This document shows, piece by piece, positions 42,698 through 51,636 of a DNA stretch of 64,000 bases. The position numbers and the translations under genes were made by a program. The stretch is from Curtobacterium sp. Leaf261 (GTDB lineage: Bacteria; Actinomycetota; Actinomycetes; Actinomycetales; Microbacteriaceae). The stretch is taken from contig NZ_LMMJ01000008.1 of NCBI RefSeq assembly GCF_001422205.1, positions 114,915 through 178,914 on the forward strand, written 5' to 3'. Every line of letters starts with the position of its first letter. The first letter of the stretch is position 1. The notes beneath the pieces are model-generated. The model ran no database searches and was not told where the DNA came from. It saw only the letters and a list, made by a program, of their open reading frames with translations.

Positions 42698-43132
42698 ATG
42701 GCACCGGACACGTTCAGCGCTGCGGAGCGCGCCGCGATGAAGGCCGCAGCGGCCGAGGCGCGGACCGCCGCGAAGCGCGCGAAGCTCGCGGACAAGGCGG
42801 CTGCGGAGCGGCAGGACTGCGTCGACGCGATCGCCGCGCTGCCCGACGAGGACAGGTCGATCGTGGAACGCCTGCACGAGGTCGTCACGGCCGCGGGCCC
42901 GGACCTCGCCCCGCGCACCTGGTACGGCATGCCGGCCTACGCGAGGGACGGCAAGGTCGTGTGCTTCGTCCAGCCCGCGAGCAAGTTCGGCGTGCGGTAC
43001 GTCACGCTCGGCTTCCAGGACACGGCGGCACTCGATGACGGCGACCTCTGGCCGACCTCGTACGCCGTCACGGCGGTCGATGACCGCGTCGGTGTCCGGG
43101 TCGCGGAGCTGGTCCGTCGAGCGATGGGCTGA
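42698..43132 (+). CDS. DUF1801-domain protein
   Basis: 144 residues, RBS GAGAGGGAG eight or so bases before ATG. An Ala/Lys-rich helical N-terminus (1-40) is followed by the DUF1801 core: VDAIAALPDEDRSIVERLHEVVTAAGPDLAPRTWYGMPAYARDGKVVCFVQPASKFGVRYVTLGF. The family includes YdhG-like proteins proposed as iron chaperones in other bacteria, but its biochemical role is unsettled. Monocistronic. Confidence 0.85.
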   Translation: MAPDTFSAAERAAMKAAAAEARTAAKRAKLADKAAAERQDCVDAIAALPDEDRSIVERLHEVVTAAGPDLAPRTWYGMPAYARDGKVVCFVQPASKFGVRYVTLGFQDTAALDDGDLWPTSYAVTAVDDRVGVRVAELVRRAMG

Positions 43133-43230
43133 GCGGGCCGCAGAACCGGGCCGGCTCAGCCCTGCATCACGACGAGTGTGCGCGGGCCGCGGAACCGGGC
43201 CGGCTCAGCCCTTCATGACGACGGGCGTGC
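43133..43230. repeat. Tandem 49-base duplication of the L,D-transpeptidase gene 3' end
   Basis: 43133-43181 and 43182-43230 are adjacent copies, about 90% alike. The second is the true gene end (coding GTPVVMKG, stop). The first still encodes GTLVVMQG and a stop in the same strand but lies beyond the stop codon. Confidence 0.8.
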
Positions 43231-44104
43231 CGAGCGGGAGCGCGTTCAGCGCCGAGATCGACGGCCCGTCGAGGCGGACGCACCCGTGCGAGACTGCGCC
43301 GCTGTGGGTCGGCTGGTAGTGGATGCCGATGAGGCCGCCGTCGCTGCCGCCGAACGGCTCGTCGGACGCCGAGGAGTGCAGGGACGTCAGACCGATGGGG
43401 TAGACGGTCTGGTCCTGTGCCGGGTCGAGGTACCGGGCCTCCATGTAGCCGATCCCGGTCGGTGTCGGGGTGCCGTTCGCACCGACGCCCGCCGAGAACT
43501 GCTGCTTGGTGGCGCCGGAGTCGTCGACGATGGACACCGTCTGCGCGCCGACGTCGACGACGATGTGGTCCTGCAGTTGTTGTGTCTCCTGCAGCAGGTC
43601 TGACCGGATCCAGGCCGAGGTCTGCGCGGGCGCCCCGGAGTCCTTCGACGGGAGTGACTGCCGGGCGGGCGTGAGGACGAGCGACCACGGACCGGTGACC
43701 CGGACCGGGACCACGACGGTGTCCTGTCCCAGGAAGTTCTTCGCGGCGAGCTTCGCCACCGGGGTCGTCCGGTCCGAGCCGTAGAGGGGCGCGTCGGCCG
43801 CGATCGTGTCGACGGTGTCCATCGCCTTCGGCACCGACTTCGCGCGGAACGGCAGCAGGCCCGCGATGACGGCGTTGTAGCGCGCCTCGGGCAGCGCCGC
43901 GACGGCGTCGGTCGTCGGTGCCGTGTAGGGCGCAGCGGTCGCCGTCGCGGTGGCGGTGGCGGCCGCCCTCGTCTTCGTGGGCCGCGACTCGTGCGCCGAG
44001 CACCCGGCGAGGCCGCCCACGAGCGCGACGGCCGCGAGGACCGCCATCGTCGACGTGCCGGCCCTTCGGGTCGACGTGCCGGTCCTTCGGTGGAAGACGC
44101 GCAT
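43205..44104 (-). CDS. L,D-transpeptidase lipoprotein (YkuD domain)
   Basis: 299 residues. Lipobox VGGLAGC with Cys at about residue 35, preceded by a basic n-region with a repeated GTSTRRAGTST. A Thr/Ala-rich linker follows. The C-terminal YkuD domain has DHIVVDVGAQTVSIVDDSG and the catalytic signature GIHYQPTHSGAVSHGCVRLD, with His and Cys in the H-x9-SHGC-x-R pattern. It makes 3-3 peptidoglycan cross-links or attaches proteins. Acts at the outer membrane face of the cytoplasmic membrane. Confidence 0.92.
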   Translation of the reverse strand: MRVFHRRTGTSTRRAGTSTMAVLAAVALVGGLAGCSAHESRPTKTRAAATATATATAAPYTAPTTDAVAALPEARYNAVIAGLLPFRAKSVPKAMDTVDTIAADAPLYGSDRTTPVAKLAAKNFLGQDTVVVPVRVTGPWSLVLTPARQSLPSKDSGAPAQTSAWIRSDLLQETQQLQDHIVVDVGAQTVSIVDDSGATKQQFSAGVGANGTPTPTGIGYMEARYLDPAQDQTVYPIGLTSLHSSASDEPFGGSDGGLIGIHYQPTHSGAVSHGCVRLDGPSISALNALPLGTPVVMKG

Positions 44105-44121
44105 GAGACCCCGTTCATGGA

Positions 44122-44187
44122 GGTGGCGGGCCGGCCCGAGAGCCGACCCGCCGCGGTGGCGGGCCGGCCCGTGAGCCGACCCGCCGT
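44122..44187. terminator. Two tandem 33-base stem-loops after the surface-protein gene
   Basis: Units 44122-44154 and 44155-44187 are nearly identical. Each can fold with arms GGCGGG(C)CGGC and its near-complement. They lie just downstream of the stop at 44240 (minus strand) and before the L,D-transpeptidase start. Confidence 0.65.
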
Positions 44188-44239
44188 GGTGGTGGTGTGG
44201 TCGCTCAGCCGTGCGGCCGAGCGATGACCTGCTCGTCGA

Positions 44240-45445
44240 TCAGCCTGCCACGACCGGGAGCGCCGTGCCGGTCACCGTCGTGCCGGTGCCGACCGGGGTG
44301 CCACCGCCGGTGACCGGGATCGCCGGGTCGGCGGTCACGGTGAACGAGGAGGTGACGGTGCGGGTGCTGCGGACACCGGTGACGGTGATCGAGTAGGTGC
44401 CGGTCCCGACGGTGCTCGGAAGGACGGCGGTCCCGACGAAGGAGCCGGTCTCGTCATCGACGTAGAAGTGGTCGGCGTCCTGCGGGATGACGACGGCTGC
44501 GCCGCTCGCGTCGGTGACGGCGATCGTGATCTCCTCGTTCGGGCTGAACCCGGTCGCGGCGAAGTCGACACCGGTGGTGGTGGCCGTGGAGAGCGTCAGC
44601 GTGGTCGGGTCGATCACGAGCGCGAGGGGGACCGCGGGTGCCGGAGCCGCCGGGAAGGTGAAGTTGATGCGCTGGCCGCTCGTGCCCGGGAAGACGGCGC
44701 CGTCGGTGCCGTACTCGGTGACGATCGCGCTGCCGTCGGTGGTGCCGGGCTCGAGCTCGCTGAAGTCCGTGGTCGTGGTCCAGTTGCCGTCGGCGTCGAC
44801 CGTGGTCGTCGCGGCGGTGCCGGTGCCTCCTGCGCGCGCGCCGTAGGTGATCGTGATCGTCGCGCCGGGGTTGCCCGTTCCGGAGAAGGTCGGCGTCGTG
44901 CTCTCGACCGGGGTGGTCGAGTTGGAGGTCGGCGTCGTGACGGTGAAGGGGTTCGCCGGGTTCGGTGCCTGCGCGAGGTCGAACGTGACCGTGGTCGGTG
45001 TGACCGCAGTGTCGGGCACGAAGGTCCCGTCGGACAGCGCAGTGCCCGCCCTGACCGTCGCGACGACGTGGGTCTGGCCCTTGCTCAGCTCGGCGAAGTT
45101 CTCACTGCCGGTCCAGTCGCCGTTGTCGTTCGTACTGCCGCTGAACGTGGCGTTGTGGACTCCGCCGGTGGCGTCGAGGTAGCTGACCGAGGCGTAGTCG
45201 CCGTCCGGCAGGCCCGTCCCGGTGAAGGGGACGACGTTCGGGAACGTCTGCTCGACGCCCGTCGCGTTGTTCGCGGGGGTCGTGACGGCGAACGGGTCAC
45301 CGGGGGCGGCGTTCGCGGCACCGGCGACGAACATCGGAGCGCAGACGAGTGCCGCTCCGGATCCGATGACCGCGAGCTTGGTGCGGAACGAGTAGCCGCG
45401 CGACCGCGAGGTGCGCGTCGGCGTCTGAGCAGACTTCATCGTCAT
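44240..45445 (-). CDS. Secreted multi-domain Ig-like surface protein
   Basis: 401 residues. GGAAAG lies about nine bases before the ATG at 45445. The signal peptide is about 1-46, after a basic TRTSRSRGYSFRTK, with cleavage near GAANA. It has three or so beta-rich repeats of the bacterial Ig-like type: FAVTTPANNATGVEQTFPNVVPFTGTG, then FTVTTPTSNSTTPVESTTPTFSGTG, with a shared GNWT and DFSELEPG/NFAELSKG motif, followed by a different beta domain. The C-terminus has DPAIPVTGGG, similar to a sortase signal, but lacks the hydrophobic helix and basic tail. It is probably released or loosely bound. Confidence 0.8.
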   Translation of the reverse strand: MTMKSAQTPTRTSRSRGYSFRTKLAVIGSGAALVCAPMFVAGAANAAPGDPFAVTTPANNATGVEQTFPNVVPFTGTGLPDGDYASVSYLDATGGVHNATFSGSTNDNGDWTGSENFAELSKGQTHVVATVRAGTALSDGTFVPDTAVTPTTVTFDLAQAPNPANPFTVTTPTSNSTTPVESTTPTFSGTGNPGATITITYGARAGGTGTAATTTVDADGNWTTTTDFSELEPGTTDGSAIVTEYGTDGAVFPGTSGQRINFTFPAAPAPAVPLALVIDPTTLTLSTATTTGVDFAATGFSPNEEITIAVTDASGAAVVIPQDADHFYVDDETGSFVGTAVLPSTVGTGTYSITVTGVRSTRTVTSSFTVTADPAIPVTGGGTPVGTGTTVTGTALPVVAG

Positions 45446-45590
45446 GACAACAACTTTCCGAAGGGAAGCGGCGGAGCCCTGGCAGACCTCTGAACGCCAC
45501 GCACTTTCTATCATCGAGAATTCACAGATGGAAGAGCCAGCGCAAACTTCGTGAGTATCGATCGCGTCTCGGCCGGACACCTCGGGGCGC

Positions 45591-45604
45591 TACGGTTCGC
45601 ACCA
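45591..45604 (+). promoter_or_regulatory. -10 element placing transcription start at the UMF1-type MFS ATG
   Basis: TACGGT at 45591-45596, seven bases, ATG at 45604; no Shine-Dalgarno sequence. Confidence 0.5.
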
Positions 45605-46977
45605 TGCAGCAAGCAACCGCCATGCGAACGGATCGACGCGGACTCGTCGCGTGGGCGCTCTGGGACTGGGGCTCGGCGGCGTTCAACGCGGTCGTCACGA
45701 CGTTCGTGTTCAGCACCTACCTGGCGAGCCGTGCGTTCGTCGACCCGGCGCTCGTCGCGCGCGAGGAGACTTCGGCGGGAGCAGCGGCCGTCGAACGTGC
45801 ACTCGCGCACAACGCCGCTGTCGTGTCCGTCGCCCTCACCGTCGGCGGGGTCGTGGTCGCGCTCGTCGCCCCGGCGGTCGGCAGGCTCTCCGACCAGAGC
45901 GGACACCGGAAGCGCACCGTCCTCGTCGCCACGATCGGCACCGTCGCCGCCATCGGCATGATGGTGTTCGTCGCGCCGACGCAGCCGTTGCTGGCGTTCG
46001 GTGCGGCACTGCTCGGCATCGGGACGGTCGCGTACGAGATCGCCAGCGTCGGCTACAACGCGATGCTCGGCCAGATCGCACCCGCCGGCCGCACGGGTCG
46101 GGTGTCGGCGATCGGCTGGGCGGCAGGGTACTTCGGCGGGATCGTGCTGCTCGTGGTGCTCCTCGTGCTCTGCATCGAGGACTTCTCCGGGACCGGCGAC
46201 ACGGGCGGCCTGCTCCACCTGCCGTCGACGATCGCCGGCGGATCGTGGGACGTCCGCGTCGCGATCGGCATCGCGGCGGTCTGGTTCGCGCTGTCCGCCG
46301 TGCCGCTGTTCCTCGTCGTTCCGGAGACCGCTGCAGCACCGGTCCGGACCGGGTCGATCTGGACCGCGTACGCCAACCTCGGGCGGGACATCGCGCGCCT
46401 GGCCCGTGAGCGCCGGAACGTCCTGGTGTTCCTCATCGCGAGCGCTGTGTTCCGCGACGGCGTGACCGGGGTGTTCACGTTCGGCGGGATCCTCGCCGCG
46501 CAGGTGTTCGGGTTCAGTCCGTCCGAAGTGATCCTCTTCGCGATCGCCGCGAACATCGTCGCCGGGATCGCCACGGTTGTCTCGGGGCGCCTCGACGACC
46601 GGTTCGGCTCGCGGGCTCTCATCGTGGTGGCGCTCGTCGGTCTCGTGCTCTGCGGTTCCGGGGTGCTGCTCATCGGTACCGCGCAGGCCGGGTTCTGGGT
46701 CCTCGGGCTCGCGCTCTGCATGTTCGTCGGCCCGGTGCAGTCGTCGAGCCGGGCGTACCTCGCGGGGCTCGCGGTACCCGGCCGCGAGGGCGAGCTGTTC
46801 GGTCTCTACGCCACCACCGGGCGCGCGGCGAGCTTCCTGGCGCCCGCGGCGTTCGGGATCGCGGTGACGCTCGGCGGGCAGACGCGCTTCGGCATCCTCG
46901 GCATCGTGGTCGTGCTGCTCGTGGGACTCGTGCTGATGGCGTTCGTCCGCCGCGCGGAGCCCGAGCCAGCCACCTGA
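45604..46977 (+). CDS. MFS transporter, UMF1/Atg22-like family
   Basis: 457 residues, 12 helices. The opening LVAWALWDWGSAAFNAVVTTFVFSTYLA is the W-x-x-Y/W-D-x-A-x-x-x-F signature of the UMF1 family (bacterial relatives of yeast Atg22). Loop 2-3 has GRLSDQSGHRKRT and the second half has GRLDDRFGSRALI. Substrates are unknown; amino-acid or small-solute efflux is plausible. The stop codon abuts the hairpin element. Confidence 0.88.
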   Translation: MQQATAMRTDRRGLVAWALWDWGSAAFNAVVTTFVFSTYLASRAFVDPALVAREETSAGAAAVERALAHNAAVVSVALTVGGVVVALVAPAVGRLSDQSGHRKRTVLVATIGTVAAIGMMVFVAPTQPLLAFGAALLGIGTVAYEIASVGYNAMLGQIAPAGRTGRVSAIGWAAGYFGGIVLLVVLLVLCIEDFSGTGDTGGLLHLPSTIAGGSWDVRVAIGIAAVWFALSAVPLFLVVPETAAAPVRTGSIWTAYANLGRDIARLARERRNVLVFLIASAVFRDGVTGVFTFGGILAAQVFGFSPSEVILFAIAANIVAGIATVVSGRLDDRFGSRALIVVALVGLVLCGSGVLLIGTAQAGFWVLGLALCMFVGPVQSSSRAYLAGLAVPGREGELFGLYATTGRAASFLAPAAFGIAVTLGGQTRFGILGIVVVLLVGLVLMAFVRRAEPEPAT

Positions 46978-47023
46978 CGAACTGGAGGGACGGTGCCAGC
47001 TGGCACCGTCCCTCCTGTCCGTC
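46976..47023. terminator. Hairpin element between convergent MFS and pgi genes
   Basis: Arms of 23 bases (46976-46998 and 47001-47023), core ACTGGAGGGACGGTGCCA, with few mismatches. It begins within the MFS stop codon. Confidence 0.82.
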
Positions 47024-47135
47024 ATCTGGTCGCCACGCGACCCGTCCGCCGTTCGAGAGGTCGCACATGAGCCCCTGGCGTGGCGAGGAGTCTCGGATGC
47101 GACTCCTCGGCCGCGTTGATCGGGCAGTGCGGGGA

Positions 47136-48863
47136 CTACTTGCGGAGCGAGAGGTACTTCTCGATCAGGGCCTTCGTCGAGCTGTCCTGCGCGGCGAGGG
47201 CCTCGGCGTCGCCGCCGACCGCCGGGGTGACCTGCAGCGCGAGCTGCTTGCCGAGCTCGACACCCCACTGGTCGAACGAGTCGATGCCCCAGATGGTCCC
47301 CTCGGTGAACACGATGTGCTCGTAGAGGGCGATCAGCTGCCCGACCACCGCGGGGGTGAGCGCCGGGGCGAGGATCGACGTCGTCGGACGGTTGCCGGAG
47401 AACTCGCGGGCCGGGACGACCGACTCCGCGGTGCCCTCGGCACGGACCTCGTCGGCGGTCTTGCCGAACGCGAGCGCCTTGGTCTGCGCGAAGAAGTTCG
47501 CCATGAACAGCTCGTGGACGTCCTGGCCGGGCTGGACACCCGCGCCGTCACCGGTCTCGTCCTTGAGCGGGTGCCCCGGGTTCGCGACAGCGATGAAGTC
47601 CGCCGGGATGATCCGCGTGCCCTGGTGGATGAGCTGGTAGAAGGCGTGCTGGCCGTTCGTGCCGGGCTCGCCCCAGAAGACCTCGCCGGTGTCGGTGGTG
47701 ACGGGGGAGCCGTCCCAGCGCACCATCTTGCCGTTCGACTCCATGGTGAGCTGCTGCAGGTACGCGGGGAAGCGCGAGAGGTACTGCGTGTACGGCAGGA
47801 CCGCGTGGCTCTGCGCACCGAGGAAGTTCGAGTACCAGACGTTCAACAGACCCATCAGGACCGGGACGTTCTGCTCGAGCGGGGCGGTGCGCATGTGCTC
47901 GTCGATCGCGTGGAACCCGGCGAGGAACTGCTTCCAGTTGTCCGGGCCGATCGCGATGACGACCGAGGTGCCGATCGCGGAGTCGACCGAGTAGCGGCCG
48001 CCGACCCAGTCCCAGAACCCGAACGCGTTCTCGGGGTCGATGCCGAAGGCCTCGACCTTGTCGAGCGCGGTGGAGACGGCGACGAAGTGCTTCGCGACGG
48101 CGCCCGTCCTGCTCTCGTCGGTGTCCTCGATGGCACCGGCGGTGCCGAGGCGCTCCCAGAGCCACTGGCGGGCGAGGCGGGCGTTCGTCAGGGTCTCGAG
48201 CGTGCCGAAGGTCTTCGACGCGACGATGAAGAGCGTCGTCTCGGGGTCCAGGTCCTTCGTCTTCTCGAAGATGTCCGTCGGGTCGATGTTCGAGACGAAG
48301 CGTGCCTCGAGTCCCTGCTGGACGTAGGGCTTCAGTGCCTCGTAGACCATGACCGGGCCGAGGTCCGAGCCGCCGATGCCGATGTTCACGACGGTCTCGA
48401 TGCGCTTGCCGGTGACGCCCTTCCAGTCGCCGCTGCGCACCTTCTCCGCGAAGGCGTAGACCTTGTCGAGCGTGGCGTGCACGTCTGCGTCGACGTCCTG
48501 GCCGTCGACGGTCAGGGGTGCTGCGGGGACGAGGCCCTCGGTGTCCGCCGGGCGACGGAGCGCGGTGTGCAGGACCGCGCGGTCTTCGGTGACGTTGATG
48601 TGCTCGCCGGAGATCATCGCCTGGTAGCGGCCGGCGACGTCGGCGTCCGCGGCCACCTGGAGGAGGAGGCCGAGCACCTCTTCCGTCACGAGGCCCTTCG
48701 ACAGGTCGACGGTCAGGTCGGCGGCCTGGTGGGTGTACCGCTCGGCGCGGCCGGGGTCGGCGTCGAACCAGGCGCGGAGGTCGGGCGCGAACCCGTCGGC
48801 GATGGTCTGGAGCTTCTGCCAGGCCTCGGTGCTGGTCGGATCGACGGGAGCGGGTGAGCTCAT
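47136..48863 (-). CDS. pgi: Glucose-6-phosphate isomerase
   Basis: 575 residues, AGAGGACAG before the ATG. Motifs are [19 protein letters not shown] (phosphosugar-binding), [28 protein letters not shown], and the family signature near the C-terminus [18 protein letters not shown]. Catalytic Glu lies in [19 protein letters not shown] and His follows. It interconverts glucose 6-phosphate and fructose 6-phosphate, feeding hexosamine synthesis with the neighbouring glmU. Confidence 0.97.
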   Translation of the reverse strand: MSSPAPVDPTSTEAWQKLQTIADGFAPDLRAWFDADPGRAERYTHQAADLTVDLSKGLVTEEVLGLLLQVAADADVAGRYQAMISGEHINVTEDRAVLHTALRRPADTEGLVPAAPLTVDGQDVDADVHATLDKVYAFAEKVRSGDWKGVTGKRIETVVNIGIGGSDLGPVMVYEALKPYVQQGLEARFVSNIDPTDIFEKTKDLDPETTLFIVASKTFGTLETLTNARLARQWLWERLGTAGAIEDTDESRTGAVAKHFVAVSTALDKVEAFGIDPENAFGFWDWVGGRYSVDSAIGTSVVIAIGPDNWKQFLAGFHAIDEHMRTAPLEQNVPVLMGLLNVWYSNFLGAQSHAVLPYTQYLSRFPAYLQQLTMESNGKMVRWDGSPVTTDTGEVFWGEPGTNGQHAFYQLIHQGTRIIPADFIAVANPGHPLKDETGDGAGVQPGQDVHELFMANFFAQTKALAFGKTADEVRAEGTAESVVPAREFSGNRPTTSILAPALTPAVVGQLIALYEHIVFTEGTIWGIDSFDQWGVELGKQLALQVTPAVGGDAEALAAQDSSTKALIEKYLSLRK

Positions 48864-48988
48864 GTGTTCTGTCCTCTTGGTTGCTTCGACAATGCGCGGC
48901 CCGCGGGACACGCAGCGCTGCGATGAGGGCCCGCTCCACCCTATTGCGGTTCCCCGCGGGCTGTTCGCGTGCTCCGTGTGGCGTACGC

Positions 48989-49056
48989 GGCTCGCGGTGC
49001 GCTGGCGGCTCGGGGTGGGCACCAGGCTCGCGGTGCGCTGGCGGCTCGGGGTGGGC
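48989..49056. repeat. 32-base direct repeat upstream of glmU
   Basis: 48989-49020 and 49025-49056 are identical 32-base copies (starting GGCTCGCGGTGCGCTGG) separated by four bases. They directly abut the glmU -10 region. Confidence 0.75.
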
Positions 49057-49069
49057 CAGGATGGTGACA
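49057..49069 (+). promoter_or_regulatory. -10 element placing transcription start at the glmU ATG
   Basis: CAGGAT at 49057-49062, six bases, ATG at 49069. The upstream -35 zone is the second copy of the 32-base repeat. Confidence 0.45.
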
Positions 49070-50553
49070 TGACCGACCAGCGGATCGCCGTCGTCGTCCT
49101 GGCCGCAGGCCAGGGCACGCGCATGAAGTCCTCCACGCCCAAGGTGCTGCACCGGCTCGCCGGCCTGCCGCTCGTCGCCCACGTGCTCCGCACCGCCGAG
49201 TCCCTGCAGCCGGAGCACCTCGCCGTCGTCGTGCGCCACGAGCGGGACCGTGTCGCCGCAGAGGTCGCCGAACGCATGCCGGACGCGATCATCGTCGACC
49301 AGGACGACGTCCCCGGCACCGGCAGGGCCGTCGAGGTCGCGGTCGACGCCCTGCCCGCGGACTTCGACGGCGTCGTCGTGGTGCTCAGCGCCGACGTGCC
49401 GCTGCTCGACCGCGAGTCGCTCGCGGCGCTGGTGCGGGCCCACGCCGGGGGCGGGCCTCGTGCCGGGGACGGGCCCCGTGCCGGGGACGGGCCCCGCGCC
49501 GGGAACGCGGTCACCTTCGTCAGCGCGATCGCCCCGGACCCCACCGGCCTCGGCCGCATCCTCCGCGACGAGCACGGCGCGTTCGCGGGCGTCGTCGAGC
49601 AGAAGGACGCCACCGAGGAACAGCGCCTGATCACCGAGACGAACGCCGGCATCTACGCGTTCGACGTCGCGCACCTCCGGGTCGTCCTGCCGCTCATCAC
49701 GACGGAGAACGCGCAGGGCGAGAAGTACATCACCGACGCACCGGCACTCATCGCCGCACGGGGCGGGCACATCGACGTGCTCACCCTCGGCGACCCGTGG
49801 CTCGTCGCCGGGATCAACGACCGCGCACAGCTCGGCGACGCCGCCCGGAAGCTGAACGACCGCATCGTCCGGGGACACCAGCTCGCGGGCGTGACGGTCG
49901 CGGACCCGTCCTCCACCTGGATCGACCTCGACGTGTCCATCGAGCCCGATGCGCTGATCCTGCCGAACACACAGCTCGAGGGTGCGACGGCGATCGCCAC
50001 GGGCGCCGTCGTCGGACCCGACACGACGCTCCGCGACACCGAGGTCGGCGCCGGCGCGCACGTCAGCCGGACCGACGCGACACTCGCGGTGATCGGCGAC
50101 CGGGCGACCGTCGGACCGTTCGCGTACCTCCGCCCGGGGTCGTACCTCGGCGAGGACGGCAAGATCGGCACGTTCGTCGAGACCAAGAACGCGCGGATCG
50201 GCCGGGGGAGCAAGGTCCCGCACCTGTCCTACGTCGGGGATGCGGAGATCGGCGAGGAGTCGAACATCGGCGCGAACACGATCTTCGCGAACTACGACGG
50301 CGTCGCCAAGCACCGCACCGAGGTCGGCTCCCACGTGCGGACCGGATCGCACAACGTCTTCGTCGCCCCCGTTAGGATTGGCGACGGGGCGTACACGGGA
50401 GCGGGAACGACAGTGCGCAAGGACGTGCCCGCCGGCTCGCTCGCCATCAGCTACGCCCCACAGCGGATCACCGAGGGCTGGGTCGAGCAACACCGACCCG
50501 GAACCGCGGCGGCACGGGCTGCCGCAGCTGCCGACGAGTCCCGCGGCGAATGA
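49069..50553 (+). CDS. glmU: Bifunctional GlcNAc-1-P uridyltransferase / GlcN-1-P acetyltransferase
   Basis: 494 residues. The N-terminal pyrophosphorylase has [24 protein letters not shown] and [14 protein letters not shown]. An insert at about residues 125-145, [15 protein letters not shown], comes from an 18-base tandem repeat and is not family-typical. The C-terminal left-handed beta-helix has [61 protein letters not shown] and [16 protein letters not shown], including the acetyltransferase His/Tyr/Asn residues. It makes UDP-GlcNAc for peptidoglycan. Confidence 0.96.
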   Translation: MTDQRIAVVVLAAGQGTRMKSSTPKVLHRLAGLPLVAHVLRTAESLQPEHLAVVVRHERDRVAAEVAERMPDAIIVDQDDVPGTGRAVEVAVDALPADFDGVVVVLSADVPLLDRESLAALVRAHAGGGPRAGDGPRAGDGPRAGNAVTFVSAIAPDPTGLGRILRDEHGAFAGVVEQKDATEEQRLITETNAGIYAFDVAHLRVVLPLITTENAQGEKYITDAPALIAARGGHIDVLTLGDPWLVAGINDRAQLGDAARKLNDRIVRGHQLAGVTVADPSSTWIDLDVSIEPDALILPNTQLEGATAIATGAVVGPDTTLRDTEVGAGAHVSRTDATLAVIGDRATVGPFAYLRPGSYLGEDGKIGTFVETKNARIGRGSKVPHLSYVGDAEIGEESNIGANTIFANYDGVAKHRTEVGSHVRTGSHNVFVAPVRIGDGAYTGAGTTVRKDVPAGSLAISYAPQRITEGWVEQHRPGTAAARAAAAADESRGE

Positions 50554-51575
50554 CACCCCACGAACGCGGCCACTTCGGCCAGGGAGCGAGCACACAGTTG
50601 TCCGGAATCAAGATGACCGGCCAGAAGCGACTCGTCCTGGTGTCGGGGCGTGCGCATCCGAAGCTCGCCGAGGACATCGCGACCGAGCTCGGCCTCGAGC
50701 TGGTGCCGACCGACGCCCGGACCTTCGCGAACGGTGAGCTCTACGCCCGCTTCGACGAGTCGGTCCGAGGCTGCGACGCGTTCGTCATCCAGTCGCACAC
50801 CGCGCCGATCAACGAGTGGCTCATGGAGCAGCTCATCATCGTCGACGCCCTGAAGCGCGCCTCCGCCAAGCGCATCACGGTCGTCGCGCCCTTCTACCCG
50901 TACGCCCGTCAGGACAAGAAGGGCCGTGGCCGCGAGCCGATCTCTGCGCGACTCGTCGCCGACCTGTTCAAGGCCGCTGGTGCGCACCGGATCATGAGCG
51001 TCGACCTGCACGCCCCGCAGATCCAGGGCTTCTTCGACGGCCCGGTCGACCACCTCTTCGCGATGCCGGTGCTCCTCAAGCACTTCAAGGAGCAGCTCGA
51101 TCCGTCGACGCTGACCGTCGTCTCGCCGGACATGGGCCGCGTGCGCGTCGCCGACATCTGGAGCGAGAAGCTCGGCGCCCCGCTCGCGATCATCCACAAG
51201 CGCCGTGACCCGCTCGTGCCGAACCAGGTCAGCGTGCACGAGATCGTCGGTGACGTCTCGGGGCGGGTGTGCCTGATCGTCGACGACCTCATCGACACGG
51301 GCCGGACCATCGCCAAGGCCGCCGAGGCGCTCAAGGCCGCCGGAGCGATCGGCGTGGTCGTCGCCGCGACCCACGCCGTGTTCTCCGACCCGGCCACGGA
51401 GCTCCTGCAGAGCGAGTTCATCGACGAGGTCGTCGTGACCGACACACTGCCCCTCCCCGCGGAGAAGCAGTTCCCGGGCCTGACCATCCTGCCGATCGCC
51501 CCGCTCGTCGCCCGTGCGATCCACGAGGTGTTCGACGACGGTTCGGTCACCTCGATGTTCGACGGCGCAGCGTAG
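50550..51575 (+). CDS. prs: Ribose-phosphate pyrophosphokinase
   Basis: 341 residues if started at ATG 50550, which overlaps the glmU stop (ATGA). A TTG at 50598, with AGGGAG upstream, gives 325 residues and may be the true start. Motifs are LVLVSGRAHPKLAEDIATELG, FANGELYARFDESVRG, FYPYARQDKKGRGREPISARLVADL, VVSPDMGRVRVADIW and the PRPP-binding CLIVDDLIDTGRTIAKAAEAL. Produces PRPP from ribose 5-phosphate and ATP. glmU-prs is a conserved actinobacterial pair. Confidence 0.96.
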   Translation: MTPHERGHFGQGASTQLSGIKMTGQKRLVLVSGRAHPKLAEDIATELGLELVPTDARTFANGELYARFDESVRGCDAFVIQSHTAPINEWLMEQLIIVDALKRASAKRITVVAPFYPYARQDKKGRGREPISARLVADLFKAAGAHRIMSVDLHAPQIQGFFDGPVDHLFAMPVLLKHFKEQLDPSTLTVVSPDMGRVRVADIWSEKLGAPLAIIHKRRDPLVPNQVSVHEIVGDVSGRVCLIVDDLIDTGRTIAKAAEALKAAGAIGVVVAATHAVFSDPATELLQSEFIDEVVVTDTLPLPAEKQFPGLTILPIAPLVARAIHEVFDDGSVTSMFDGAA

Positions 51576-51636
51576 CGGCACCGTCGAACCATGGGCGCAG
51601 CCGACGGTCCCATCTCGCTGACGTGAGCCGGCCTGC

